Assembly: GCF_031179285.1 (NCBI RefSeq)
Contig: NZ_JAPSHY010000003.1
Coordinates: 124,001-188,000 of the forward strand
Source: Microbacterium sp.
Lineage (GTDB): Bacteria; Actinomycetota; Actinomycetes; Actinomycetales; Microbacteriaceae
DNA length: 64,000 nucleotides
Direction: 5' to 3'
Shown: positions 26,595 through 35,093 of the stretch, one piece after another
How positions within the stretch are numbered: the stretch's first letter is position 1
Layout of the letters: every line of letters begins with the position of its first letter
Notes under the pieces: generated by a model
Database searches by the model: none
What the model was told of the DNA's origin: nothing
Seen by the model: only the letters and a program-made list of their open reading frames with translations
Program-made: the position numbers and the translations under genes

Positions 26595-28034
26595 ATGTCA
26601 TCCACCCCTTTCGAGCGCACTCAGCGCGTCGCCGTGCTCGGCGGCGGTCCCGGCGGTTACGAGGCGGCCCTCGCGGCCGCACAGCTCGGAGCCGAGGTGA
26701 CCCTGGTGGAGCGTGTCGGCGTCGGAGGAGCTGCGGTGCTGACGGACGTCGTGCCGTCGAAGAGCCTCATCGCGACGGCGGATGCCGCGGTGGCGATCTC
26801 AGAGGCGACGGATCTGGGCGTGCAGTTCTACGCCAAAGGCGCGAACGGAAAGCCTCTGAAGCCCGAGATCGCGATCAATCTGGCGGCTGTGAACAAGCGA
26901 CTCGTCGCCCTCGCCGGACAGCAGTCCGAAGACATGCGCAGCACCCTGCTCGACGCGGGCGTGCGCATCCTCTCCGGTCACGGCCGCCTGGAGAGCACCA
27001 GCGCGATCGTCGTGTCGACCGGTCAGGGCGGCACGGACTTCGACCGCGTCGAGGCGGACACCATCGTCGTGGCGGTGGGGGCATCGCCCCGCGAGCTCGA
27101 TTCCGCGAAGCCGGACGGCAAGCGCATCCTCACGTGGACCCAGCTGTACGACATGAAGGCGCTCCCCGAGCACCTCATCGTCGTCGGGTCCGGCGTCACC
27201 GGGGCCGAATTCGCCTCGGCCTACATGAACCTCGGCGCGCAGGTCACTCTCATCTCGAGCCGCGACCAGGTTCTCCCCGGCGAGGACGAGGACGCCGCTC
27301 GCGTGCTGGAGAAGGTGTTCAAGCGCGGCGGCATGCAGGTGCTGTCGAAGTCGCGTGCGGAGAAGGTCGAGACCACCGAGACCGGCGTGCTCGTCACGCT
27401 GTCGGACGGCCGCACCGTCGAGGGCAGCCACTGCCTGATGGCCGTCGGATCGGTTCCGAACACCGCGGGGATCGGCCTCGAGGAGGCCGGCGTCGAACTG
27501 TCCGAATCCGGTCACATCCGGGTCAATCGCGTGGCGCGGACCTCGGTGCCCAACATCTACGCCGTCGGGGACTGCACGAACTTCTTCCCGCTCGCCTCGG
27601 TCGCCTCGATGCAGGGGCGCACCGCCGTCTTCCATGCACTCGGCGACATCGTGATCCCCCTCGAGCTGATCAAGATCACCTCGAACATCTTCACCGCGCC
27701 CGAGATCGCGACGGTCGGGTACTCCCAGAAGGACGTCGAGGAGGGCGTCGCCGACGGACTGGTGTACAAGCTGCCGCTCGCCGCCAACCCGCGCGCGAAG
27801 ATGATGGGCATCAAGGACGGGTTCGTGAAGATCATCGCCCGTAAGGGGTCGGGCACGGTGATCGGCGGGGTGATCGTCGCACCGAAGGCATCCGAGCTGA
27901 TCTACCCGATCGCCGTCGCCGTGGAGCGCCGGCTGACGGTCGACCAGGTGTCGCGCGTGTTCGCGGCATACCCGTCGCTGTCCAGCAGCATCACCGACGC
28001 CAGCAGGGCGATGCACCTCGTGAACATCTCCTGA
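26595..28034 (+). CDS. lpdA: NAD(P)H-quinone reductase LpdA (flavoprotein disulfide-reductase fold without redox disulfide)
   Basis: 479 aa from ATG 26595, which has GGAAGA upstream; the track ORF from 25782 is antisense shadow before this point. FAD motif VLGGGPGGYEAA (about 14-25). Where lipoamide dehydrogenases have a CxxxxC disulfide, this reads VGGAAVLTDVVPSKSL. The NAD motif is VVGSGVTGAEFASAY, then YAVGDCTNFFPLASVA. From memory it closely resembles M. tuberculosis Rv3303c (LpdA), a quinone reductase lacking the disulfide. Likely role: NAD(P)H-dependent quinone reduction and redox defence. Confidence 0.88.
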   Translation: MSSTPFERTQRVAVLGGGPGGYEAALAAAQLGAEVTLVERVGVGGAAVLTDVVPSKSLIATADAAVAISEATDLGVQFYAKGANGKPLKPEIAINLAAVNKRLVALAGQQSEDMRSTLLDAGVRILSGHGRLESTSAIVVSTGQGGTDFDRVEADTIVVAVGASPRELDSAKPDGKRILTWTQLYDMKALPEHLIVVGSGVTGAEFASAYMNLGAQVTLISSRDQVLPGEDEDAARVLEKVFKRGGMQVLSKSRAEKVETTETGVLVTLSDGRTVEGSHCLMAVGSVPNTAGIGLEEAGVELSESGHIRVNRVARTSVPNIYAVGDCTNFFPLASVASMQGRTAVFHALGDIVIPLELIKITSNIFTAPEIATVGYSQKDVEEGVADGLVYKLPLAANPRAKMMGIKDGFVKIIARKGSGTVIGGVIVAPKASELIYPIAVAVERRLTVDQVSRVFAAYPSLSSSITDASRAMHLVNIS

Positions 28035-28063
28035 CAGGGGGCCCCGGCGGCGAGAATGCATCG

Positions 28064-28104
28064 GCGCGCCGAGACGGTGGCTTTACGCCACGGTCTCGGC
28101 GCGC
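28064..28104. terminator. Bidirectional hairpin terminator between convergent genes
   Basis: GCGCGCCGAGACGGTGG and its reverse complement (one mismatch in 17) surround the loop CTTTACG. It lies between the stops of lpdA and the convergent biotin carboxylase gene, so it can serve both strands. No strong T-tract is present. Confidence 0.8.
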
Positions 28105-28120
28105 AGGTGCAGTTTCGCGA

Positions 28121-29887
28121 TCAGGAGATCGTCAGCAGCTGGTGGCCGGCCGCGACGGTCGACCCGGGGTCGGCGTTGATCGCGCCCACCGTTCCGTCCT
28201 TGTGTGCCTGCAGGGGCTGTTCCATCTTCATGGCCTCGAGCACGACGACGAGGTCGCCCTTGACGACCTGCTGCCCTTCCTCGACGGCGACCTTGACGAC
28301 GGTCGCCTGCATGGGCGACTTGACCGCATCGCCGGACGCCCCGGCGCTCGCGGTCGTGGCGTGGCTGCGACGCGACGGCGGGACCGCCGCCGGACGCCCG
28401 GCGGTGCCGGGAGCGGCAGCCACGCGGTCAGGAAGGCTGACCTCGAGCCGTTTGCCCGACACCTCGACGACGACGGTGTGGCGGCCTCCGCCGGCGCTCG
28501 GCGCCTCGAGCTCGCCGTCCCACGCCGGGATGTCGTTGACGAACTCGGTCTCGATCCAGCGTGTGTATATGCCGAACTCGCCGCCCTCCGCGGTGAACGC
28601 GGGGTCACGAACCACCTTGCGGTGGAAGGGCAGCACGGTCGGCAGACCGGCGACCTCAAATTCGTCGAGCGCGCGGCGGGCGCGCTCCAGCGCCTCCTCG
28701 CGATCGCGACCGGTCACGATGATCTTCGCGAGGAGCGAGTCGAAAGCACCGGAGACGGAGTCGCCGGCCGTGACACCGGAGTCGAGCCGGATCCCCGGAC
28801 CGCCGAAGGTCTTGAAGACGTGGATCGGGCCGGGCTGCGGAAGGAATCCTCGGCCGGGGTCTTCGCCGTTGATGCGGAACTCGATCGAGTGTCCCGTCGG
28901 CTGCGGGTCGTCATAGTCGATGGTGCCGCCGGCAGCGATGCGGAACTGCTCGCGGACGAGGTCGATGCCGGTGACCTCCTCGGACACCGGGTGCTCCACC
29001 TGCAGTCGGGTGTTCACTTCGAGGAACGACACCGTCCCATCTGCGCCGATGAGGAACTCGCAGGTGCCGGCGCCGACGTATCCGACCTCTTTGAGAATGG
29101 CCTTCGACGACTCGTAGAGCTGCCGGTTCTGCTCGGCGGTGAGGAACGGCGCCGGCGCCTCCTCCACCAGCTTCTGATGACGACGCTGCAGCGAGCAGTC
29201 GCGCGTCGAGACGACGACGACGTTGCCGGCGGCATCCGCGAGGCACTGCGTCTCGACGTGCCGCGGCTTGTCGAGGTACTTCTCCACGAAGCATTCACCA
29301 CGACCGAACGCGGCGACGGCCTCGCGGGTGGCCGATTCGAACAGCTCCGCCACCTCGCCGAGTTCACGGGCGACCTTCAGGCCGCGACCGCCGCCGCCGT
29401 AGGCGGCCTTGATGGCGATGGGAAGGCCGAACTCCTCTGCGAAGGCGATGACCTCGTCGGCGGATTCGACCGGGCCGGGGGTGCCCGGGGCGAGAGGGGC
29501 GCCGACCTTCTCGGCGACGTGACGGGCGGTGACCTTGTCTCCCAGTGCCTCGATCGCCTCGGGCGACGGACCGATCCACACCATGCCTGCGCCGATCACG
29601 GCGCGGGCGAACTGGGCGTTCTCCGCCAGGAAGCCGTATCCCGGGTGCACGGCGTCGGCGCCGGAGCGTCGCGCGATCGACAGGATCTTCTCGATCTGCA
29701 GGTATGTCTCCGCGCTGGTCGAGCCGTCGAGCGCATAGGCCTCATCCGCGAGGCGGGCGTGCATGGCATCTCGGTCCTGGTCGGCGTAGACCGCGACCGA
29801 AGCGATCCCGGAATCACGGGCGGCGCGGATGATGCGTACGGCGATCTCGCCGCGGTTGGCGACGAGCACCTTGGCGATAGCAGGCAT
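28121..29887 (-). CDS. accA3: Acyl-CoA carboxylase alpha subunit (biotin carboxylase plus biotin carboxyl carrier)
   Basis: 588 aa from ATG 29887; the 17-aa extension in the track ORF is unlikely because a TAGGCT -10 lies just upstream of this ATG. Biotin carboxylase occupies about residues 1-450: [15 protein letters not shown], an ATP-grasp Gly-rich loop [12 protein letters not shown], and [16 protein letters not shown]. The C-terminal carrier domain has biotinyl-Lys554 in EAMKMEQP. With AccD and AccE it makes malonyl- or methylmalonyl-CoA for lipid synthesis. Here it is separated from accD/accE by a block of opposite-strand genes. Confidence 0.95.
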   Translation of the reverse strand: MPAIAKVLVANRGEIAVRIIRAARDSGIASVAVYADQDRDAMHARLADEAYALDGSTSAETYLQIEKILSIARRSGADAVHPGYGFLAENAQFARAVIGAGMVWIGPSPEAIEALGDKVTARHVAEKVGAPLAPGTPGPVESADEVIAFAEEFGLPIAIKAAYGGGGRGLKVARELGEVAELFESATREAVAAFGRGECFVEKYLDKPRHVETQCLADAAGNVVVVSTRDCSLQRRHQKLVEEAPAPFLTAEQNRQLYESSKAILKEVGYVGAGTCEFLIGADGTVSFLEVNTRLQVEHPVSEEVTGIDLVREQFRIAAGGTIDYDDPQPTGHSIEFRINGEDPGRGFLPQPGPIHVFKTFGGPGIRLDSGVTAGDSVSGAFDSLLAKIIVTGRDREEALERARRALDEFEVAGLPTVLPFHRKVVRDPAFTAEGGEFGIYTRWIETEFVNDIPAWDGELEAPSAGGGRHTVVVEVSGKRLEVSLPDRVAAAPGTAGRPAAVPPSRRSHATTASAGASGDAVKSPMQATVVKVAVEEGQQVVKGDLVVVLEAMKMEQPLQAHKDGTVGAINADPGSTVAAGHQLLTIS

Positions 29888-29894
29888 GACTGTC

Positions 29895-29900
29895 AGCCTA
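29895..29900 (-). promoter_or_regulatory. -10 hexamer TAGGCT, leaderless start at 29887
   Basis: TAGGCT, seven bases, then the ATG of the carboxylase alpha subunit (minus strand). Confidence 0.6.
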
Positions 29901-29965
29901 GCGAGAACGGTGCCGTTCCCTTTGACGGCTCCCCACAAGAAAGCAGGGAAAACGTGGATGGGACT

Positions 29966-30622
29966 CTACGACGGCTCGACCGTGGCCCACAGATCCGTCC
30001 AGGTGACGCCGAGCTGAGCGGCGAGGCGGCGAACGGTCGACAGTGACATCCCGACCACCGTCGACGGATCGCCGTCGACGCGCGTGATGAATGCGCCGCC
30101 GCGCGCGTCGACCGTGAAGGCCCCCGCCACGTGCAGGGGCTCGCCGGACGCGACGTAGGCGGCGATCTCGGCGTCGGTGAGGTCGTCCGCGAAGGTCACC
30201 GACGCCTCGGCCGTCTCGGTGGCCTCCCGGGGTTCGGCGCCGGGAGCGATGCGGTACACGGAGTGCCCGGAGTGCAGCACCCCCGTCATCCCGCGCATCT
30301 CATGCCACCGGCGGGTGGCCTCCGCCGGGGTGTACGGCTTGCCGTAGACGCGCCCGCCGATCGCGAACATCGAATCCCCGCCGATGACGATGCCGTCGAA
30401 TGCGGGTTCCTGGGCCGAGACCCGGCGGGCGACGTCGGCCGCCTTGGCGCGCGCCAGCAGGAGGACGAGCTCGGTCGGCGAGAGTTCCCCCCCGCGCTCG
30501 GCAGCGGCGCTGGCGGCGAGAGCGTCCTCGTCGACTCCCGGTGCGACGGTGAGTGGCTCGATCCCCGCCTGTCGCAGCAGCATGAGACGTGCGGGAGAGG
30601 TCGAGGCCAGGCAGACGCGCAT
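29966..30622 (-). CDS. maf: Maf family nucleotide pyrophosphatase
   Basis: 218 aa from ATG 30622; the track start at 30988 lies inside the divergent gene region. LASTSPARLMLLRQAG is the Maf N-terminal signature (S/T-S-P-R phosphate loop). The acidic motif reads IVIGGDSMFAIGGRVYGKP where many members have a GADT sequence. Maf proteins hydrolyse modified or canonical NTPs, acting in house-cleaning or growth arrest. It lies 78 nt upstream of the carboxylase gene, as in other actinobacteria. Confidence 0.92.
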   Translation of the reverse strand: MRVCLASTSPARLMLLRQAGIEPLTVAPGVDEDALAASAAAERGGELSPTELVLLLARAKAADVARRVSAQEPAFDGIVIGGDSMFAIGGRVYGKPYTPAEATRRWHEMRGMTGVLHSGHSVYRIAPGAEPREATETAEASVTFADDLTDAEIAAYVASGEPLHVAGAFTVDARGGAFITRVDGDPSTVVGMSLSTVRRLAAQLGVTWTDLWATVEPS

Positions 30623-30629
30623 GCCGACC

Positions 30630-30635
30630 ACGCTA
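30630..30635 (-). promoter_or_regulatory. -10 hexamer TAGCGT, leaderless start at 30622
   Basis: TAGCGT, seven bases, then the maf ATG on the minus strand. It supports the short start over the long track ORF. Confidence 0.55.
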
Positions 30636-30686
30636 CCCGGCGGCCGACCGGTCGGCGAAGAAGGCGAACCGTGGGATCCTGGAGAG

Positions 30687-31904
30687 ATGACTTCCACCGC
30701 TCCCGGCCTGCTCGATCTGGACATCTCGGGGATCGCCCACGGCGGCACCTTCATCGCCAGGCACGAGGGCCGGGTGGTGTTCGTATCCGACGCGATCCCC
30801 GGCGAGCGGGTCCGCGCTCGCCTCGTGGATGCTGCCGGCGACCCCGGAGCCGACAAGCGGAGCTTCTGGCGGGCGGAGACCGTCGAGGTGCTCGAGTCGT
30901 CGCCGCATCGGCGTCCGCATGTCTGGGCGGAGGCGGATGTGTCGCGGGACCCGGCTGCGCGCGCGGGGGGAGCGGACCTCGGGCACATCGACCTCGATCA
31001 TCAGCGAACGCTCAAGCGGCAGGTCCTGGCCGAGGCTCTCGACAAGTTCGCCGGGCCCGGTCTCGAAGCCCCGGTCGTCGAGGCGGTCGATGACGGCGAC
31101 GGCACCGGATGGCGAACCCGCATCTCGCTGCACGTCGACGCCGACGGTCTCATCGGGCCCTTCGCCGCCCGCAGTCACCGGGTCATCCCGGTCGCATCGC
31201 ACCCGCTGGCGAGGCCCCGCGTCGAGGCGGCGGCGCTCGCCGTGCGCAACCCCAAACCCGGCCGCGTCGACCTGGTGGAATCGGCCGATGGCGAGGTGCA
31301 CGTCATCCGCAATCCCGAACGCGGCCGGCGTCCCGCCTCCACGGAGATCCGCGAGCGCGTCGGAGAGCGGACCTTCCGGGTCGACGACACCGGATTCTGG
31401 CAGGTGCACCCGAATGCTGCCGCGACGCTCGACGCCGCCGTGCGCGGCATCCTCGAGGGGCGCGTCGACGCGGCATCCACCCACTACGACCTCTATGGCG
31501 GAGTCGGCCTCTTCGCCGCGACGCTGGCCGACCTCGGTGCCTCCGACATCGTCAGCGTCGAGTCGAGCGCGCGAGCGAGCGCCCACACGAGGGTGAACCT
31601 CGAGCCGCACGACGTGACCGCGGTGACGGCGCGCGTCGATCGTTACCTCGCCGGGCTCGACCCGTCCGCGTCCGCCGGGGTCGTCGTGCTCGACCCGCCA
31701 CGCGCCGGCGCCGGCCGAGCCGTCGTCGATGCCCTGCATGCGCTCTCGCCTGACGCGATCGCGTATGTCGCATGCGACCCGGTCGCCCTCGCCCGCGACC
31801 TCGGCACGTTCCGCGGTCACGGCTGGCAGGTCGAGCACATGCGAGCGTTCGATCTGTTCCCGCATTCGCACCACTTCGAGGTCGTCGCCCTCCTCACTCG
31901 CTGA
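30687..31904 (+). CDS. TrmA/RumA family RNA (uracil-5-)-methyltransferase-like protein
   Basis: 405 aa from ATG 30687 with GGAGAG; the track ORF from 30384 is shadow before this. An N-terminal TRAM-like OB fold (LDLDISGIAHGGTFIA ... VVFVSDAIPGERVRARL) precedes a SAM-dependent methyltransferase with DLYGGVGLFAATLADLGA. The catalytic segment is VVLDPPRAGAG then YVACDPVALARDL, where the Cys of VACDP is the expected nucleophile. No N-terminal Fe-S cysteine cluster is seen. The substrate is probably a uracil in tRNA or 23S rRNA; which one cannot be told. Confidence 0.88.
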   Translation: MTSTAPGLLDLDISGIAHGGTFIARHEGRVVFVSDAIPGERVRARLVDAAGDPGADKRSFWRAETVEVLESSPHRRPHVWAEADVSRDPAARAGGADLGHIDLDHQRTLKRQVLAEALDKFAGPGLEAPVVEAVDDGDGTGWRTRISLHVDADGLIGPFAARSHRVIPVASHPLARPRVEAAALAVRNPKPGRVDLVESADGEVHVIRNPERGRRPASTEIRERVGERTFRVDDTGFWQVHPNAAATLDAAVRGILEGRVDAASTHYDLYGGVGLFAATLADLGASDIVSVESSARASAHTRVNLEPHDVTAVTARVDRYLAGLDPSASAGVVVLDPPRAGAGRAVVDALHALSPDAIAYVACDPVALARDLGTFRGHGWQVEHMRAFDLFPHSHHFEVVALLTR

Positions 31905-31922
31905 CCCGCCTCCGCGTCTGGG

Positions 31923-31928
31923 TAGGCT
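31923..31928 (+). promoter_or_regulatory. -10 hexamer TAGGCT, leaderless start at 31935
   Basis: TAGGCT, six bases, then the ATG of the response regulator. It would drive the three-gene regulator-kinase-membrane protein cluster. Confidence 0.65.
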
Positions 31929-31934
31929 GGGCGG

Positions 31935-32597
31935 ATGAGCAGGGTCGCCCTCATCGATGATCACGAGTCCGTCCGCCTCGGCATCGAGGCGGCATGCGAG
32001 CGCGACGGCGCCGGAACCGTGGTCTTCTCGGGGAGCACCGTGGGCGGTTACCTCGAATGGCGCTCCGCATCCGGAGAAGCGCCGGCGGACGTCGTCGTGC
32101 TCGATCTGACGCTCGGCGACGGCACGACCGTCACCGAGAACGTGACCGCCCTCGTCCTCGACGGCGCGAGCGTGGTCATCCACAGCGTCGCCGATCGTCC
32201 GGCCGCCGTGCGCGAGGCGCTCTCCGCCGGCGCCGCGGGCGTGGTCAGCAAGTCCTCGGCGCTGGATGACGTGCTCGACGCCATCCGCACCGTCGCGCAG
32301 GGCGAGGCGCTGAACAACGTCGAATGGGCGAGTGCCGTCGAAGGTGATCGCGCATTCGCCGATGCACAGCTGTCGGTGCGCGAGCGCGAGGTGCTGCGCC
32401 TGTATGCCACCGGACTGCCGCTCAAGGTCGTCGCCGAACGTCTCGGAGTCGCCTACTCCACGGCGAAGGAGAACATCACTCGCATCCGCGTGAAGTACGT
32501 CGACGTCGGGCGTCCCGCTCCGACGAAGGTCGACCTGCTCCGGCGAGCAATGGAGGACGGGATCCTGGCCGCCGACGGGGCACCGAGTGCCGGCTGA
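31935..32597 (+). CDS. NarL/LuxR-type response regulator
   Basis: 220 aa. Receiver domain: acidic pair in ALIDDHESVRLG, phosphoacceptor Asp57 in VVVLDLTLGD. C-terminal LuxR helix-turn-helix: LSVREREVLRLYATGLPLKVVAERLGVAYSTAKENI. The region after the HTH continues to DLLRRAMEDGIL, as in the family. It overlaps the kinase gene by 11 nt, so regulator and kinase are co-expressed. Target genes are unknown. Confidence 0.92.
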   Translation: MSRVALIDDHESVRLGIEAACERDGAGTVVFSGSTVGGYLEWRSASGEAPADVVVLDLTLGDGTTVTENVTALVLDGASVVIHSVADRPAAVREALSAGAAGVVSKSSALDDVLDAIRTVAQGEALNNVEWASAVEGDRAFADAQLSVREREVLRLYATGLPLKVVAERLGVAYSTAKENITRIRVKYVDVGRPAPTKVDLLRRAMEDGILAADGAPSAG

Positions 32598-33822
32598 TCC
32601 TCTCAGCATCCGCCAGGCGTGGAGTCAGATCCCATCGCCCGGTGCTGCCGAGATCGAGTTCGAGCGCTTCACCGGGAAGCGGATGGAGCGGATTCTCGCG
32701 ACCGTGGTCGCGATCGGCTCCGCCGTCCTCGGCGCTCAGGCGCTGATCGCCGCACTCGGAACGATCTCGCAGATGGACGCGCCCCACGTCGTCGCCGTCG
32801 TCATCGTGTTCGTGCCCTTGCTCGTGATGCTCCTCGCGTGTCTCGCCGGCCGGGGCGTGAAGACGGCGTCCGGCGTGTTCGCGGTGGCGTATCTGGTCGC
32901 CCTCGCCGCCTGGCCCGTGGTCGTCGACCCGAGCGACAAGGGCGCCGACGCCCAGCCGTGGATCTTCTTCCTCGTCAACGTCGGCGTGGTCGCGGCGATG
33001 CTGGCGTTCCCGCTGCGCCTGCAGTTCGTCTGGGCCGTCGGGGTGCCGGTGGTCTACGGCTACGTGCGCCTCGTCCAGGGAGAGTTCTCGCGCGAATTCT
33101 GGGTGAAGACGGCTTTCGATTTCTCGTTCACGCTGATCCTCGGCATCGTGATCATCTCGCTCGGCTGGATGTTCCGCTCCGTCGCGGCCGGCGTCGACGA
33201 TGCCCGCGGCCGGGCGGTCGCCTCGTATGCCGCAGCGGCGGCCGCCGCAGCGGCGGAGGAGGAGCGGGTGACGATGGCGGCCCTGATGCACGACAGCGTG
33301 CTCGCCGCCCTCATCGCTGCCGAGAGGGCGGAGGGCGATCGCGCGCGAGACCTCGCCGTCGGCATGGCGAGAGAGGCCCTCACCAGACTCGCCAACACCG
33401 AGGCTGCGGTGGCTCAGGAGGGCAGCGACGACCCGGTCGGCGCCGCGCAGATCGTGGTGGAACTGCGCCGGGCGCTCTCGGAGCAGGGGGTGGATGCCAT
33501 CGTCGAGGAGCGCGGAGGAATCGGACTGATCCCCGGGCGGGCGGCGCGGGCCCTGGTGCTCGCCGCTCGGCAGGCGATCGGCAATTCGGTCGCGCACGCG
33601 CAGGGTCGTGGCCTTCACATCGTCGCCGAAGGGCGAGGTGACGAGGGCATCACCGTCACGATCGTCGACTCGGGTCCCGGCTTCGACGTCGATGCCATCG
33701 GCGAGGACCGCCTCGGCATCCGGGCGTCGATCCTGGCGCGCATGGCGGGTGTCGCCGGCACCGCCACCATCGAATCGGACGACAGCGGGACGACGGTCGT
33801 GCTGGGCTGGGAGCGGGGATGA
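32587..33822 (+). CDS. Membrane sensor histidine kinase (HisKA_3/HATPase type)
   Basis: 411 aa, GTG start inside the end of the regulator gene. Four or five membrane segments span about 35-195, without a large extracytoplasmic domain, so the signal may be within the membrane or at its surface. An Ala-rich linker leads to LMHDSVLAAL, with phosphohistidine His235. The ATPase half has an N-box-like LAARQAIGNSVAHA, a G1 box VDSGPGFDVDAIG and a G2 region LGIRASILARMAGVAGT. It is the partner of the upstream regulator. The 4-nt overlap with the next gene suggests the third protein is part of the system. Confidence 0.9.
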   Translation: MPADPLSIRQAWSQIPSPGAAEIEFERFTGKRMERILATVVAIGSAVLGAQALIAALGTISQMDAPHVVAVVIVFVPLLVMLLACLAGRGVKTASGVFAVAYLVALAAWPVVVDPSDKGADAQPWIFFLVNVGVVAAMLAFPLRLQFVWAVGVPVVYGYVRLVQGEFSREFWVKTAFDFSFTLILGIVIISLGWMFRSVAAGVDDARGRAVASYAAAAAAAAAEEERVTMAALMHDSVLAALIAAERAEGDRARDLAVGMAREALTRLANTEAAVAQEGSDDPVGAAQIVVELRRALSEQGVDAIVEERGGIGLIPGRAARALVLAARQAIGNSVAHAQGRGLHIVAEGRGDEGITVTIVDSGPGFDVDAIGEDRLGIRASILARMAGVAGTATIESDDSGTTVVLGWERG

Positions 33823-34829
33823 ACTGGACGGTGCGCAGCGTCGCCACCTCTCTCGCCGTCGGGTTCGCGATGTACTTCGCCGCCAGGGGCGTGTGGTGGA
33901 TCGAGCATCCCACCGCACCACTGCTGATGGTCGCCGCGATCGCCCTCTACCTCATCGTGGTGAACATCGCGATCCTGTGGGACTCGGCGTCGGACGTGAG
34001 GATGCCGTTGTGGTCGGCGCTGCTCGCGCTGGGGGCGAGCATGGCGATCCCGGTCTTCGTCACGCTGTCGCTCGACGCGACCTCGCTGACGGCGCCGTTC
34101 GCGACCTGGTACATCGGCGGACTGGGTCTGCTCGGGATCGTCTGCGTCGTGCGACGGCGCTTCCTCATCGGTTGGCTCATCCTGCTCGTGCTGGTCATCA
34201 CCTCGGCGAGCAGCCTCGGCCTGTTCGTCGCGCTCGATCTGGGCCTCGTCGGATCGATCATGTGGGTCGCGGTCGCACATCTGCTCGTGATGTTCTGGGA
34301 CCGCGCGGTGAGAGACACCGAGCGCCTCGCCGACATCCAGCAGGCGGTGTCCGCGTGGCACGCCACGCAGCAGGTGCGCCAACGAGAACGTCGAGTGCGC
34401 ACCCAGTTCGCGCTCGCCGTCGCCGGCCCCGTACTGAGCCGCACCGTGGCGTCGCGGGGCGCGCTGACCGAGGACGAACGGCAGGAGGCCCGGTTGGCCG
34501 AGGGGCGGCTTCGCGATGAGCTGCGAGGAGCGGACCTGCTCAACGACGCGGTGCGTGATGCGATCGCCGATGCACGTCGCCGCGGTATCGTCGTCACCGT
34601 CTTCGACGAGGGCGGGCTGGAGGATGTGGGCGAGGATCGGCGCACAGCCATCCGCGACGAACTCGCCGAAGTGCTGACCAGAGCCAGCGCCGGGCGTCTG
34701 ATCATCCGCGCGGCGCGGGATCCGCTCATCGCCGTCACCGTGGTGGGGCGGGCAGGATCCGGGCGCTCGAAGGATGACGACGACGTCGAACTCTGGCACG
34801 AGATCCCCCGGAGGGATCCTCGGGATTGA
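33819..34829 (+). CDS. Membrane protein with degenerate histidine-kinase-like layout
   Basis: 336 aa, ATG overlapping the kinase stop. Five or so hydrophobic segments fill residues 5-165. A cytoplasmic helical region follows, then a stretch (about 245-325) that follows the fold pattern of a kinase ATPase half: a strand GIVVTVFDEGG, a helix RRTAIRDELAEVLTRA at the N-box position but lacking Asn, and a strand RLIIRAARDPLIAVTVVG. No phosphohistidine box and no G1/G2 boxes are visible. I do not recognise the family. By position it is an accessory or pseudo-kinase partner of the upstream kinase. Confidence 0.7.
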   Translation: MNWTVRSVATSLAVGFAMYFAARGVWWIEHPTAPLLMVAAIALYLIVVNIAILWDSASDVRMPLWSALLALGASMAIPVFVTLSLDATSLTAPFATWYIGGLGLLGIVCVVRRRFLIGWLILLVLVITSASSLGLFVALDLGLVGSIMWVAVAHLLVMFWDRAVRDTERLADIQQAVSAWHATQQVRQRERRVRTQFALAVAGPVLSRTVASRGALTEDERQEARLAEGRLRDELRGADLLNDAVRDAIADARRRGIVVTVFDEGGLEDVGEDRRTAIRDELAEVLTRASAGRLIIRAARDPLIAVTVVGRAGSGRSKDDDDVELWHEIPRRDPRD

Positions 34830-34886
34830 CGGGCCCCGGCCGCGTCGGCCATCGGGGGTGCGGGAAGAGCTCGAGCCGATGGAGAA

Positions 34887-34919
34887 GGCGAGGGGCGGCG
34901 AATCCGCCTGCCCCTCGCC
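34887..34919 (+). terminator. GC-rich hairpin after the two-component cluster
   Basis: GGCGAGGGGC with its complement GCCCCTCGCC, extended by four pairs after a bulge, around a short AATC-containing loop. It begins about 57 nt after the stop of the third gene and before the ROK regulator. Confidence 0.55.
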
Positions 34920-35093
34920 GTGCGGCCAGTTACCCGAAAACTGTCCGCTGATGGCCGATCAGCGTCTGTCTACCCTGGGACAGAGAGACCGGCCGAACGC
35001 GAAGCGTCTCCCTCAGTCTGTGCGGTCGCGAAGAGGTTGTCTGTAGGTATTTCGGGGGACACGGATGTGCCCCGGAAGGAGGAAGATGGGGGG

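Noticed and set aside
28040-28110. Strong stem-loop considered as a possible tRNA or small RNA
   Set aside because: It is a single hairpin without cloverleaf arms, between convergent stops; a terminator explains it.
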